From Verrucomicrobiota bacterium (GTDB lineage Bacteria; Verrucomicrobiota; Verrucomicrobiia; Verrucomicrobiales; Akkermansiaceae): a stretch of DNA of 64,000 nt. Positions 26,175 to 34,697 of this stretch are shown piece after piece. The position numbers and the translations under genes were made by a program. The notes beneath the pieces were generated by a model. It worked only from the letters and a program-made list of their open reading frames with translations, ran no database searches and was not told where the DNA came from. The stretch's first letter is position 1. Each line of letters begins with the position of its first letter. The stretch spans positions 62,001 to 126,000 of the forward strand of contig JAFLEH010000023.1 of assembly GCA_017301995.1 (NCBI GenBank), read 5' to 3'.

Positions 26175-29100
26175 TCATGGTGATTCCGCCCCAGGTCCAG
26201 TGGTCGGGGGATTGGCCCGATCGGTCCCGACCGGGGCGGCCTTTTCCGAGGTGGCGGGCGTGTCGGCTTTTCCGGCGGAGGCCCCGGGGTTGGCTTGTTC
26301 CGCTGCCTGCTTGCGGATGGCGGCGGCTTGGGTGGAATCGCCGCATGCCGCACGGACGGCGGCCAGAATATTGCGGATGCCGGGGTTGGTGCCGCCTGTC
26401 AGCCGGTTGGCCTCCTCCGCCTGGCGGAGCGCCTTGGGAGCGTCGCGGATTTCGGGATAGGGCGAGGTGGCCCGGACCCATGCGAGGCGGCGCAGGGCGT
26501 CGGGGTCGTTGGCGGAATGCGCCTCGGCAACCTCGCACCAAGCGCGGAAGAACCGAACGGATTCCGCCCGGCTCTCGGACGCGACGGCTTCCGGGGGGCG
26601 GCTGTCGTGGCCGGGCGAGGCATCGAGAATTACGGTCAATCCCTCAAGATCGGTGAGGGCGATGCGCTGCCCGTCGGGATGCCAGTCAACCGCCATGATG
26701 TTATGGGTGGCTCCCCCAGGATGCAAAAGCGAGAATACCTCGGTGCCCGTGGCGGGATCCCAGAGCCGGATGGTCCGGTCCCAGCCGCCGGAAACGATGT
26801 GGTTGCCATCCGGGCTCCAATCCAGGCCCGCCACGGCAGCCCCATGGCCTGCAAGCACATGCAGCAGTCGGCCGGTGGCAGCCTCCCAGATGTGCGCCGT
26901 GCCATCCTTCGCCCCGGAAACCAAGCGGGTGCTGTCGGGGCTCCATGCCAGCGACACCACTTCGTCCGCATGGCCTGCGACGGATCTGATTCTGCGCAGA
27001 TTGCCATCATGAAAATGAACCTCCCTACCCGAACCCAGGGCAAGCAAGCCGCCATCGGGGCTCCACGCCAGGGTCCGATGGTTTCCCTCAGCCAGCGGGA
27101 TGGAGCGGTGGATGCTCCCGTCGGCCGGATTGAGGAGGATGAGCCGTCCGGTTAGACCGGTGGCGGCGATCACGCTCCCGTCGGGTTTCCAGGCGGTGGA
27201 ATGGAAATCCTCCCCGTAGGATTTTTGATCCCACAGCAATTGCCTGGTGGCCGGATCCCACATGCGGATGCCGTTGGTGCCGCATGAAACGAGGCGCTTG
27301 CCATCCGGCCTCCAGTCGCCGCAACGTGTCCACGCATGATAGCCGTTTTCCAAGGCGACCGGAGCACCGTCCAGATCGAAGTCGAAGAACCAGGCTTCGA
27401 TCCTGGGCCCGCCGATGGCGAGGCGCCTGCCATCCGGGCTCCAGCGAAGAAAAACGGCCGTGGACTCATAATACATGGAACGGGCGACCCTGTTCCGACG
27501 GGCAGACAAGCCCCAAATACGCACGGTGCCATCCGCGCCGGCCGAGGCAAGCCGCGAGCTGTCCGGGCTCCAGGCCAAGGCATACACGGACCCGGTGTGG
27601 CCTAGAAGTTCCCGGATCTTCTTTCCCCCCCCCCGCCAGTCGCGGACCACAATCCTGCCGTTGCCACGGCTGGACGCGGCGATGGTTCGCCCGTCAGGGC
27701 TCCATCCCACGGAGAGTCCCGTGTCCAGATGGTCCCAAAACGAGTTGGTCCGAAGGCCCGTATCCGGGTCGCGCAAGTGGATGGCTCCGTCGCTTTCGCC
27801 GGTTGCGATCACCTTGCCGTCGGGCGAGCAGGCTGAGGAGGCAATCTCGCCGAAGTCCTGCGTGGGAAGGCTCCACTTTTCGTGGAAATCCGGGGCAGCC
27901 CATGCAGATCCGGCCGCCTGTTGGCCGAAGGCGAAAAGGCGGTCGCCGGAAGGAGACCAACAAACCGTAGTGACTGGCGCAGCCACTGACAGGTGGCGGA
28001 TCTCGACCCCGGCGGAGGGGTCCCAAACCTTGACACATCGGTCTTTACCGCCCGTAGCCAACCAGCGGCCGTCAGGAGACCATGCGGCGGCGCTGACGGC
28101 CCCGGCATGGCCCGCCAAGGTCCGGTGAGTGCCATCGTTGGGGTTCCAAAGGAGGATGAGGTGGTCGCCACCCGCCGAGGCGAGACACGTGCCGTCGGGC
28201 GACCATGCGACCCGAAGGACGGAGGCGGAATGCCCGCGCCACGATGCGACCGGCTTGGTGGTGGCGGCGTCCCAGATCTTCACGGCACCATCGTGGCCGC
28301 CGGTGGCGAGGAGACCACCGTCCGGGCTCCAGGCAACCGTCGCAAGATCGCCCTTGCCGACCCGGATGACGGCTTCCTCTTCGTGGCAGAGGTGATCGAG
28401 GAAATGCCATTCCCATCCGCAGAGGTCGGGACGGCGCCTTTTCCACTCCTCCAGTAAAGCCACGATGCCGCCGTAGCCGGAGTCTTGCTGCTGGCTCATC
28501 CGCACGGCGAGGTTCATGGCGGACTGATAGGCGCGAGTCTCCGTCTCCAAACGGGCGCGCTTCTCCTTGTGCCCCATCCAGAGCGAGATACCCAGACCTG
28601 CCGTCAGGGAAAGTAACACCAGGAACCCGGATGCCACCATACCCTTGTTGCGCCGGACGAATTTCCGGAAGCGGCGCAGGACCCCCGGGGGGCGCGCGGT
28701 GATGGGTTCGCTGCGCAGGTGGCGGCGGATATCCTCAGCCATCTCCTGGGCGTTGTCGTAGCGGCGGTCGGGGGATTTCTCCAACGCCTTCATCACGATG
28801 CCGTCCAGATCGCCGCGCAGTTCGTTGACCAACTGGCGGGACGTGGAAAGCCGCAGCCGCGCGGTATCAATGAGAGTCTCCACCCCGGCCCGGGCGACTC
28901 CGACAGAGGGTGCGGGCGGCTCCTCCTCGCGGATGATGCGGACGATTTCATCCACTGCGGCGTGGCGCAACCGCGCGGGCTCAAAAGGTGGACGGCCCGC
29001 CAGCAATTCGTAAAGCAACACCCCTAGGGAATAGACATCGCTGCGGGTATCCGCGCCATTGTCGGTTAGACCGGCCTGTTCGGGACTCATGTATGCCGGT

Positions 29101-29810
29101 GTGCCGATGAACTGGTCGAAGACGGTGTAGATTGTGCAGTTGCCGAGTTGCCGATGGTCCAAGGCCTTTGCGATGCCGAAATCGATGATCTTGGGCACGG
29201 GATGGCCGTCCGTCTCTGCGACCAGGATGTTGGACGGTTTCAGATCCCGGTGGATGATCCCCCTTAGGTGGGCATGGCGCACACCTTCACAAACCTGAAG
29301 GAAAAGATCGAGTCGTTGGGAGATGGCAAGGCGTTGCCGGTCACAATAACAGACGATGTTTTCGCCCTCGATGAACTCCATCACAAAGAACGGCCGGCCG
29401 CCGCTGCTTGTGCCCGCATCGAACACACGCGCGATGTTCGGGTGGTTCATCAGGGCGAGCGCCTGACGTTCCGCCTCAAACCGGGTCAGGACGATGCGGC
29501 TGTCCATGCCGGGCTTGATCACCTTGATGGCCACCTCGCGTCGCACCGGCCGCTCCTGCCAAGCCCGGAAGACTTCCCCGCACCCCCCTTCCCCGATCCG
29601 ACCGGCGATCCGGTAGCCGGGAAAAGCATCGGCAGACGCCGCCAGGCTTGGGGTCTCCGCACCCGCCTCCTTGTCAAATCCTTCATCCTGACCAGACTTG
29701 TGCAGACCCAGACTTAAAAGACAGCGGAGGCAATGCCCACCAGGCTGGTAATCACCCAGGGGGGTGCCGCATTGGTCGCATCTCTTATTTTCCTTCATCG
29801 CACGGGCCAT
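26175..29810 (-). CDS. Transmembrane Ser/Thr protein kinase with C-terminal WD40 propeller
   Basis: 1,211 residues. An N-terminal zinc-ribbon-like CDQCGTP...CLRC lies near residues 10-31. The kinase domain spans about 65-360, with P-loop GRIGEGGCGEVF, invariant Lys in VAIKVIKPG, catalytic HRDLKPSN, DFGIAKA and the APE-equivalent SPEQA. A single membrane helix follows near 395-415 (GMVASGFLVLLSLTAGLGISLWMG). The rest is a long series of WD40 repeats (AWSPDGG..LATGGHDGAVKIWD and variants), enough for about two propellers, outside the membrane by topology. The architecture is typical of Verrucomicrobiota and Planctomycetes. It lies 51 bp downstream of the ECF sigma gene, so it probably controls or is controlled with that factor. 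Input signal unknown. Confidence 0.9.
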   Translation of the reverse strand: MARAMKENKRCDQCGTPLGDYQPGGHCLRCLLSLGLHKSGQDEGFDKEAGAETPSLAASADAFPGYRIAGRIGEGGCGEVFRAWQERPVRREVAIKVIKPGMDSRIVLTRFEAERQALALMNHPNIARVFDAGTSSGGRPFFVMEFIEGENIVCYCDRQRLAISQRLDLFLQVCEGVRHAHLRGIIHRDLKPSNILVAETDGHPVPKIIDFGIAKALDHRQLGNCTIYTVFDQFIGTPAYMSPEQAGLTDNGADTRSDVYSLGVLLYELLAGRPPFEPARLRHAAVDEIVRIIREEEPPAPSVGVARAGVETLIDTARLRLSTSRQLVNELRGDLDGIVMKALEKSPDRRYDNAQEMAEDIRRHLRSEPITARPPGVLRRFRKFVRRNKGMVASGFLVLLSLTAGLGISLWMGHKEKRARLETETRAYQSAMNLAVRMSQQQDSGYGGIVALLEEWKRRRPDLCGWEWHFLDHLCHEEEAVIRVGKGDLATVAWSPDGGLLATGGHDGAVKIWDAATTKPVASWRGHSASVLRVAWSPDGTCLASAGGDHLILLWNPNDGTHRTLAGHAGAVSAAAWSPDGRWLATGGKDRCVKVWDPSAGVEIRHLSVAAPVTTVCWSPSGDRLFAFGQQAAGSAWAAPDFHEKWSLPTQDFGEIASSACSPDGKVIATGESDGAIHLRDPDTGLRTNSFWDHLDTGLSVGWSPDGRTIAASSRGNGRIVVRDWRGGGKKIRELLGHTGSVYALAWSPDSSRLASAGADGTVRIWGLSARRNRVARSMYYESTAVFLRWSPDGRRLAIGGPRIEAWFFDFDLDGAPVALENGYHAWTRCGDWRPDGKRLVSCGTNGIRMWDPATRQLLWDQKSYGEDFHSTAWKPDGSVIAATGLTGRLILLNPADGSIHRSIPLAEGNHRTLAWSPDGGLLALGSGREVHFHDGNLRRIRSVAGHADEVVSLAWSPDSTRLVSGAKDGTAHIWEAATGRLLHVLAGHGAAVAGLDWSPDGNHIVSGGWDRTIRLWDPATGTEVFSLLHPGGATHNIMAVDWHPDGQRIALTDLEGLTVILDASPGHDSRPPEAVASESRAESVRFFRAWCEVAEAHSANDPDALRRLAWVRATSPYPEIRDAPKALRQAEEANRLTGGTNPGIRNILAAVRAACGDSTQAAAIRKQAAEQANPGASAGKADTPATSEKAAPVGTDRANPPTTGPGAESP

Positions 29811-29861
29811 CGATCATGTTCTAAAGTAACGGCTGCCGGAAACTACCGGAAAAGTGGCCGT

Positions 29862-30584
29862 TCAATTTTCGGCCAGAATGGACAGCAGGTGACGAATCTC
29901 ACCCTCAATTTCATCCGGATGGAAAACGGTTTGGGAAATCTCCCTGCGAAGTATGGCCCCAAAGCGAGCCCGCATGGTTCGGCAGGCCTGCTCTGCCGCC
30001 CCCCTGGAAATGCCAAGGGCCGCGCCTGCGGCCTCGTAATCCGCTCCGGTGGCCGACCGAGTCAGGAATGGCACAAGCGCGTCATGGACGGACTTGCTAT
30101 CCCTCCGCAAATAGTCCTCAGCCAGCGCTTCCATGGTGCGGGCGGCCAAGGCCAGAGCCCATTCACGGTCGAAGGATCGATCTCCGCTGAACAAGTCTGG
30201 CGGCGAAGGGATCGACTCTAGGCATGCGGTATCGAGCCGATCAATCGGATGGTTTCCCCCGCGTTTCGCGGCGGTGGCATGGTCGTGCTGGTTGTGAAGG
30301 AAGTGTTGAATGGATGCCGCCATGAAGTTACGAAAGCGCCCACGTTCCCGCCGCGCCCGCTGGATCACTCCGTGTCGAATGACGAACTCAAAGAAGCCCT
30401 GGGTCAGATCCTCGGCCTGATGGAAATCGCGGCACTTGCCCAGGATGAATTTAAAAATCGGCAGCCAATAGCGGGAGCATAGGCGGCTCATCGCTTCCTC
30501 CGCCGCCGCAGGACTCGGGGAGGCGGACTCAAGAATGATGCTCCAGTTGGTGGTAGGGAAGCGGCTTGGCTGGTTTTCGCTCAT
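29862..30584 (-). CDS. ECF-type RNA polymerase sigma factor
   Basis: 240 residues. The opening FPTTNWSIILE and LCSRYWLPIFKFI, then AEDLTQGFFEF (region 2) and a region 4 helix-turn-helix (YEAAGAALGISRGAAEQACR), are those of the large Planctomycetes/Verrucomicrobiota ECF factors commonly encoded beside Ser/Thr kinases. Some related ECF groups are activated by kinase phosphorylation in region 2 rather than by an anti-sigma factor. No anti-sigma gene is present here and the next gene is a kinase, which supports that idea by context only. It is the first gene of the co-oriented series down to 15.2 kb. Start 30584 has no strong ribosome site but fits the family length. Confidence 0.88.
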   Translation of the reverse strand: MSENQPSRFPTTNWSIILESASPSPAAAEEAMSRLCSRYWLPIFKFILGKCRDFHQAEDLTQGFFEFVIRHGVIQRARRERGRFRNFMAASIQHFLHNQHDHATAAKRGGNHPIDRLDTACLESIPSPPDLFSGDRSFDREWALALAARTMEALAEDYLRRDSKSVHDALVPFLTRSATGADYEAAGAALGISRGAAEQACRTMRARFGAILRREISQTVFHPDEIEGEIRHLLSILAEN

Positions 30585-31097
30585 AAATGACAGGAACTAG
30601 AACGCGAAGGCAGACGAAACCAGAATCTTCGAGAATTTGTTATATTTGCTGGGAAATTGCTTCTCACGGTTGGCGCGCGTTAGGGGCTAGACCATTGCTC
30701 GGAGACCAGGAGAAAAGGGGCGGGGGAAAGGAGTTGAGGCAAGATGCCTCTAAGGCACCCGAACGGCAGATCGGAGGCGCGTTTTGCGGGTTCATCGGCG
30801 CGGAAATGGGTGGAATGGTGTGAAATCCTCAAGCGGAAGAATACGGTTTCCCCTTCCCAAGCCAAGGAAAATCGGAGGAAGTTTCGGGAGTTTTTAGTAC
30901 CAGTTTCAAGTCGCCGAATTCAGTCGAAGCGGGGGACCAGGATAGACCGCCGCCCAGGTCAACCTCACCGAGTATGGGATCGTGAATGGACGGGCGTACT
31001 CCGGCCGGCGCGGCGAGGTGGGTGACGGCATCGAAGGCCCAATTGGGAAAATGGTTCTGGCGGATGTCCGTAGCCCCCGCGTTATTTCAACTGGAAA
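30585..31097. other. Gene-poor segment upstream of sigma factor and transposase relic
   Basis: About 510 bp without a convincing gene. Part of it (30585-30700) must hold the promoter of the sigma-kinase transcript. A plus-strand frame near 30955-31070 reads NLTEYGIVNGRAYSGRRGEV, coherent enough to be a fragment of a lost gene, but I do not recognise it. No terminator or tRNA found. Confidence 0.35.
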
Positions 31098-31119
31098 ACC
31101 CCCAGCTTTGCTAGGGGGT
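31098..31119. repeat. Hairpin upstream of transposase relic (REP/IS200-type end)
   Basis: acccccagc - ttt - gct(a)gggggt forms a stem of nine pairs with one bulged A and a TTT loop. It lies 51 bp before the ATG of an IS200-like transposase start. Imperfect hairpins of this kind mark the ends of IS200/IS605 elements and REP units recognised by Y1 transposases; the link is inferred from position and shape. Confidence 0.5.
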
Positions 31120-31169
31120 GCTGGGTGGCTGCGTGTGACGGTCGAAGTTGCACGCAACCAAGCAAAGAA

Positions 31170-32052
31170 ATGAAACATACGAAGTGGGAATGCAAGTATC
31201 ACGTGGTGTTTATCCCGAAGTGCCGGCGCAAGGTGAACGACCTGAGCCAGGTCATGAAAAGCCTCCTGCAGCGTTTCACCCGCTTTTTTACCGCACCCAC
31301 AACCGGAGCGGAACCCCGTTAGAGGAGCGTTTCAGGAGCGTGATTGCCTGATGAATGGCGTCGCCTGCGGCGATAGGGTGTTAGGCCATCTCGCTACGCT
31401 CGGTTGTGGAAGGCGCCATCGCGGCGCGAACGATGGCGGCCTACATCGATCTGAATCCCATCCGTGCCGGAATGGTCACCGATCCGGCGAAAACCGCTGG
31501 AGCATCTGCGGCGAGGCGGCGGGAGGTGGCAACAAAGGGAACGGAAAGAAAGCGCGTGAGGGATTGGTGCGGGCGTGTATGAGCCACCACGGCGCGGGAT
31601 TCGAGGCGGAGAAATGGAAGAAAAATTCGCGCATTCACCGGCGTGCGATGGGCCTGGCGCTGGGCCGCAAGAGCGGAAGATCAGAGGTTGATAGGAACAA
31701 GATCGAGCCCGGTCTGAACACGGAGGAGGCTTTGGCGGCCAAGGACAACGGCACGGTGTTGCCGGATTTTGGGATGGCCGCGATGCTGCTGCACCGGGTG
31801 AGGTATTTCACGGATGGGGAGGTGATCGGCAGCAAGGCGTTTGTAAACGTGGCGTTCGCCAACGCGCGGGCACGGTTCGGGGCGAGGCGCAAGAATGGCG
31901 CACGGACTTTGCGTGGCAAGGTCGGCGCGGCTAAAGGCGTGCTGTGGAGCGCGCGGGATTTGCGGGTGGAGGTGTGGGGATCGGGTGGTTTGATTGGAGA
32001 GGGATGCACTTTTTGGTGGCAGGCGGGGAGGGCCTGCGGCCGGGCCGACTGA
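31170..32052 (+). pseudogene. Broken IS200/REP-associated (Y1) transposase, chimeric
   Basis: The frame opens at ATG 31170 with MKHTKWECKYHVVFIPKCRR, the N-terminus of IS200-type TnpA. After about 22 residues it continues with DLSQVMKSLLQRFT, a segment from the middle of REP-associated transposases (RAYT), skipping the HUH motif and most of the core. It then breaks into other frames: RTHNRSGTPLEERFRSV in a second, RTMAAYIDLNPIRAGMVTDP in a third, and the C-terminal EGLVRACMSHHGAGFEAEKW to KGVLWSARDLRV in the frame ending at 32052. At least two frameshifts plus a deletion make it non-functional. It marks past mobility next to the accessory block. Confidence 0.7.
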
Positions 32053-32161
32053 AGTCGGCGTTCCGTTAGAGGCGGCGCCATGGAGGCGGCAAACTCCCTT
32101 TTCCGGCGGGAATCGGTTTTGGGGCGTGTTTTGCCAACACCATCCCCGTCCCCTTCGTCGG

Positions 32162-33436
32162 TTAGGCTTTGTTTTCCGGGACCACCGGCGCCTTGGTCTG
32201 GCCGGTGCCGCGGATGCGGTATTGGTAGGACGTCAGCTCGCGCAGGGCCATCGGTCCGCGGGCGTGGAGTTTGTCGGTGGAAATGCCGATTTCCGCGCCG
32301 AACCCGAATTCGCCGCCGTCGTTGAAACGGGTGGACGCGTTGTGGAACACGCAGGCCGAATCGACCTCGCGGAGGAACCGTTCCGCGGCGGCTTCGTCCG
32401 CGGTGACGATGGCGTCGCTGTGGTGCGAGCCGTATTCGTTGATGTGGGCGACCGCTTCGGTTAGGTTGGCGACCTGCTTGACGGATAGAATCAGGTCGAG
32501 GTATTCGGTGCGCCAATCGTCGTCGGTGGCGGGCTTTGTGTCGGTTAGAATGGTGCGGGTCGCCTCGCAGCCGCGGATTTCCACGCCTTTGGCGCGCAGG
32601 GCGGCGGCGATGGGTGGCAGCAGTTTGGCGGCGGCGGCCTGATGGACGAGAAGGGTTTCCACGGCATTGCAGACGCCGGGTTTCTGGGTCTTGCTGTCCA
32701 CCGCGAGGGCCACGGCCATGTCCGGGTCGGCGGCGGCGTCCACGAACAGGTGGCAGATGCCGTCGTAGTGCTTGATGACCGGCATGCGCGCCTGGGAGAC
32801 CACGGCTTCGATCAACCCTTTGCCGCCGCGCGGGATGATCAGGTCCAGCCATTTGTCCATGCGGGCCAGTGCGCCGACGCTTTCACGGTCGGTCGAGGGC
32901 ACCAACTGGATCGCGTGATCCGGCAGCCCGGCGGCCGCGCCCGCGGTTTGCAGCGCTTCGGCGATGGCGAGATTCGAGTGGATCGCCTCGCTGCCGCCAC
33001 GGAGGATTGTGGCGTTGCCGGTTTTGAAACACAGGACGGCGGCGTCCGCGGTCACGTTGGGTCGGCTTTCGTAAATGATGCCGATGGTGCCGATGGGCAC
33101 GCGGACCTGCTCGATGCGGATGCCGTTAGGGCGGGACCACGACTCCATCACCTGTCCGACCGGATCGGGCAGCAGCGCCACCTCGTCGATCCCGGCGGCC
33201 ATGGCTTCGATGCGTTTTTCGTCGAGCCGCAGGCGGTCGAGCATGGCGGCGGTGAGTCCTTTTTCCTCGCCGGCGGCCATGTCTTTGGCATTGGCGGCGA
33301 GCAATGCCGGGGTTGCGGCGCGGATACCCGCCGCCATCGCGCGGAGGATGGCGTCCTTCTCGGCGGTGGTCAGTTGGGCGAGCCGGTGGGCGGCGGCGCG
33401 GGCCTGGCGGCCCATGGTTTCGAGGTCAATGGTCAT
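32162..33436 (-). CDS. proA: Glutamate-5-semialdehyde dehydrogenase (gamma-glutamyl phosphate reductase)
   Basis: 424 residues, full length for ProA. It reduces L-glutamyl-5-phosphate to glutamate-5-semialdehyde with NADPH, step two of proline synthesis, in the cytoplasm. Recognisable segments are IGTIGIIYESRPNVT, FKTGNATILRGGSEA, PRGGKGLIEAV and the catalytic-cysteine region KPGVCNAVETLLVH, with HARGPMALRELTSYQY near the C-terminus. proB lies 70 bp upstream on the same strand, so the two steps are probably cotranscribed in the order proB-proA. Confidence 0.96.
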   Translation of the reverse strand: MTIDLETMGRQARAAAHRLAQLTTAEKDAILRAMAAGIRAATPALLAANAKDMAAGEEKGLTAAMLDRLRLDEKRIEAMAAGIDEVALLPDPVGQVMESWSRPNGIRIEQVRVPIGTIGIIYESRPNVTADAAVLCFKTGNATILRGGSEAIHSNLAIAEALQTAGAAAGLPDHAIQLVPSTDRESVGALARMDKWLDLIIPRGGKGLIEAVVSQARMPVIKHYDGICHLFVDAAADPDMAVALAVDSKTQKPGVCNAVETLLVHQAAAAKLLPPIAAALRAKGVEIRGCEATRTILTDTKPATDDDWRTEYLDLILSVKQVANLTEAVAHINEYGSHHSDAIVTADEAAAERFLREVDSACVFHNASTRFNDGGEFGFGAEIGISTDKLHARGPMALRELTSYQYRIRGTGQTKAPVVPENKA

Positions 33437-33506
33437 TGGTCAATAGTCATCGGTGATTGGTCATTTGCCGGAAAGGGCCGGATGGGTGGCAGCCATCTTC
33501 CATCCA

Positions 33507-34280
33507 TCATCCGCAATCCACGATTTTACAAGGAAAACGCGTGGAAATTCCTACCCCCGCGACGATCTCCGCGAGGCGTTCCGGGTGGCGGCCATGGGCG
33601 ATGTGGGTTTCGATGCCCGCCTCCACGGCGAAACGGATCGCCGCGAGTTTCGAGGCCATGCCACCCATGGAAAAGCGGCCTTTGTCGCCGCGGACGTGGC
33701 CGAAGGCCGCGTCGATGTCCGCCACCTCGGGGATCAGCGCGTTCGTCGCGGGATCCAGCAGACCGTCCACGCTGGTTAGAAGGATCACCCGCGAGGCGCC
33801 CGCGAGTTTCGCCACCCGGACGGACAGCATGTCATTGTCGCCGAATTTCAGCTCCTCCACGGCCACCGAATCGTTCTCGTTGATGATCGGAATGATGTTA
33901 GGCTCCGCGAGCAGACGGTTGAAGGTGTCCGAAACATAGCCGCTGCGTTCCGGAGTACCGAGGTCGGCGGCGGTTAGAAGAACCTGGGCCACCGTGATGT
34001 CGAAGTTGGCGAACAAGCTGCTGTAGGTCTGCATCAGGCTGGCCTGCCCCACCGCCGCGCAGGCTTGGCGGGTGGCGGTGTCCTGCGGGTATTCGGTGAG
34101 CCCGAATGCCGCCAGTCCGGAGCCAACCGCCCCGGAGGAAACGAACAGGCAGCGGTGGCCGGAACGCATCAGTCCGGCGATGGCCGCGACCAGATGCACC
34201 AGCGCCGCGCGGTCGAGCGTGCCGTCGTTGGCTTTGGTGAGAACGCCGGTTCCGGCTTTGATCAGAGTGAGTGAGGACAT
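33507..34280 (-). CDS. proB: Glutamate 5-kinase, short form without PUA domain
   Basis: 257 residues containing only the amino-acid kinase domain; many ProB proteins are about 370 residues with a C-terminal PUA domain, which is absent here. It phosphorylates L-glutamate with ATP, the first and feedback-controlled step of proline synthesis. Motifs: IKAGTGVLT, FVSSGAVGSGLAAFGL, IPIINENDSVAVEELKFGDN and KGRFSMGGMASKLAA. PUA-less forms occur naturally in other bacteria, so no truncation needs to be assumed. It lies directly upstream of proA. Confidence 0.93.
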   Translation of the reverse strand: MSSLTLIKAGTGVLTKANDGTLDRAALVHLVAAIAGLMRSGHRCLFVSSGAVGSGLAAFGLTEYPQDTATRQACAAVGQASLMQTYSSLFANFDITVAQVLLTAADLGTPERSGYVSDTFNRLLAEPNIIPIINENDSVAVEELKFGDNDMLSVRVAKLAGASRVILLTSVDGLLDPATNALIPEVADIDAAFGHVRGDKGRFSMGGMASKLAAIRFAVEAGIETHIAHGRHPERLAEIVAGVGISTRFPCKIVDCG

Positions 34281-34421
34281 GGTGGGATCGGAAAATCGCC
34301 GGCCTGCGGAGTGGTCGGCGGCAGGCGGAGTCTGCCATCTCCGGCATGGCTGGCAAGCGCGGGTTTGCGGCGGAAAAATTGTCCCTTGCGCATCCGGAAA
34401 ACGGGATTACGGTCCGCGCTT

Positions 34422-34691
34422 ATGTTGAAGCGCAGGAAAGTACTCGGTTTGTTGGCGATGGCGGCGTTGCCCGTTACGGCGGGCGGCATCACCCCGGCAT
34501 CCGTCTGGATTCGCACGATCAATGGCGATGGCGAGCACTGGTTGTGTGAGGGAAGGGCGGAAAAAATCCGCGCAGCCATGGACGAACTGAACCGCGTCGC
34601 ACAGGAACCGGTCCGGTTCCATGAAGGAAACCAGGGAACCACCAAGGTGGACGGCAAAGCGGTCCGGATCGAACTGCGATACGCCGCCTGA
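34422..34691 (+). CDS. Small exported protein of unknown function (89 aa)
   Basis: 89 codons from ATG 34422: a basic start with a hydrophobic leader (MLKRRKVLGLLAMAALP) and a mature part with a coherent helix/strand pattern (INGDGEHWLCEGRAEKIRAA, KVDGKAVRIELRYAA). It fits between proB (divergent) and the propeller gene (convergent, 6 bp gap) without overlap, which supports it being real. No family recognised. A longer frame back to 34311 lacks signal-like character. Confidence 0.5.
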   Translation: MLKRRKVLGLLAMAALPVTAGGITPASVWIRTINGDGEHWLCEGRAEKIRAAMDELNRVAQEPVRFHEGNQGTTKVDGKAVRIELRYAA

Positions 34692-34697
34692 TGACCG

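Noticed and set aside
31635..32852. Long Arg/Pro-rich minus-strand frame
   Set aside because: It is the antisense of the transposase relic and an alternative frame of proA; composition is typical of a shadow in GC-rich DNA.
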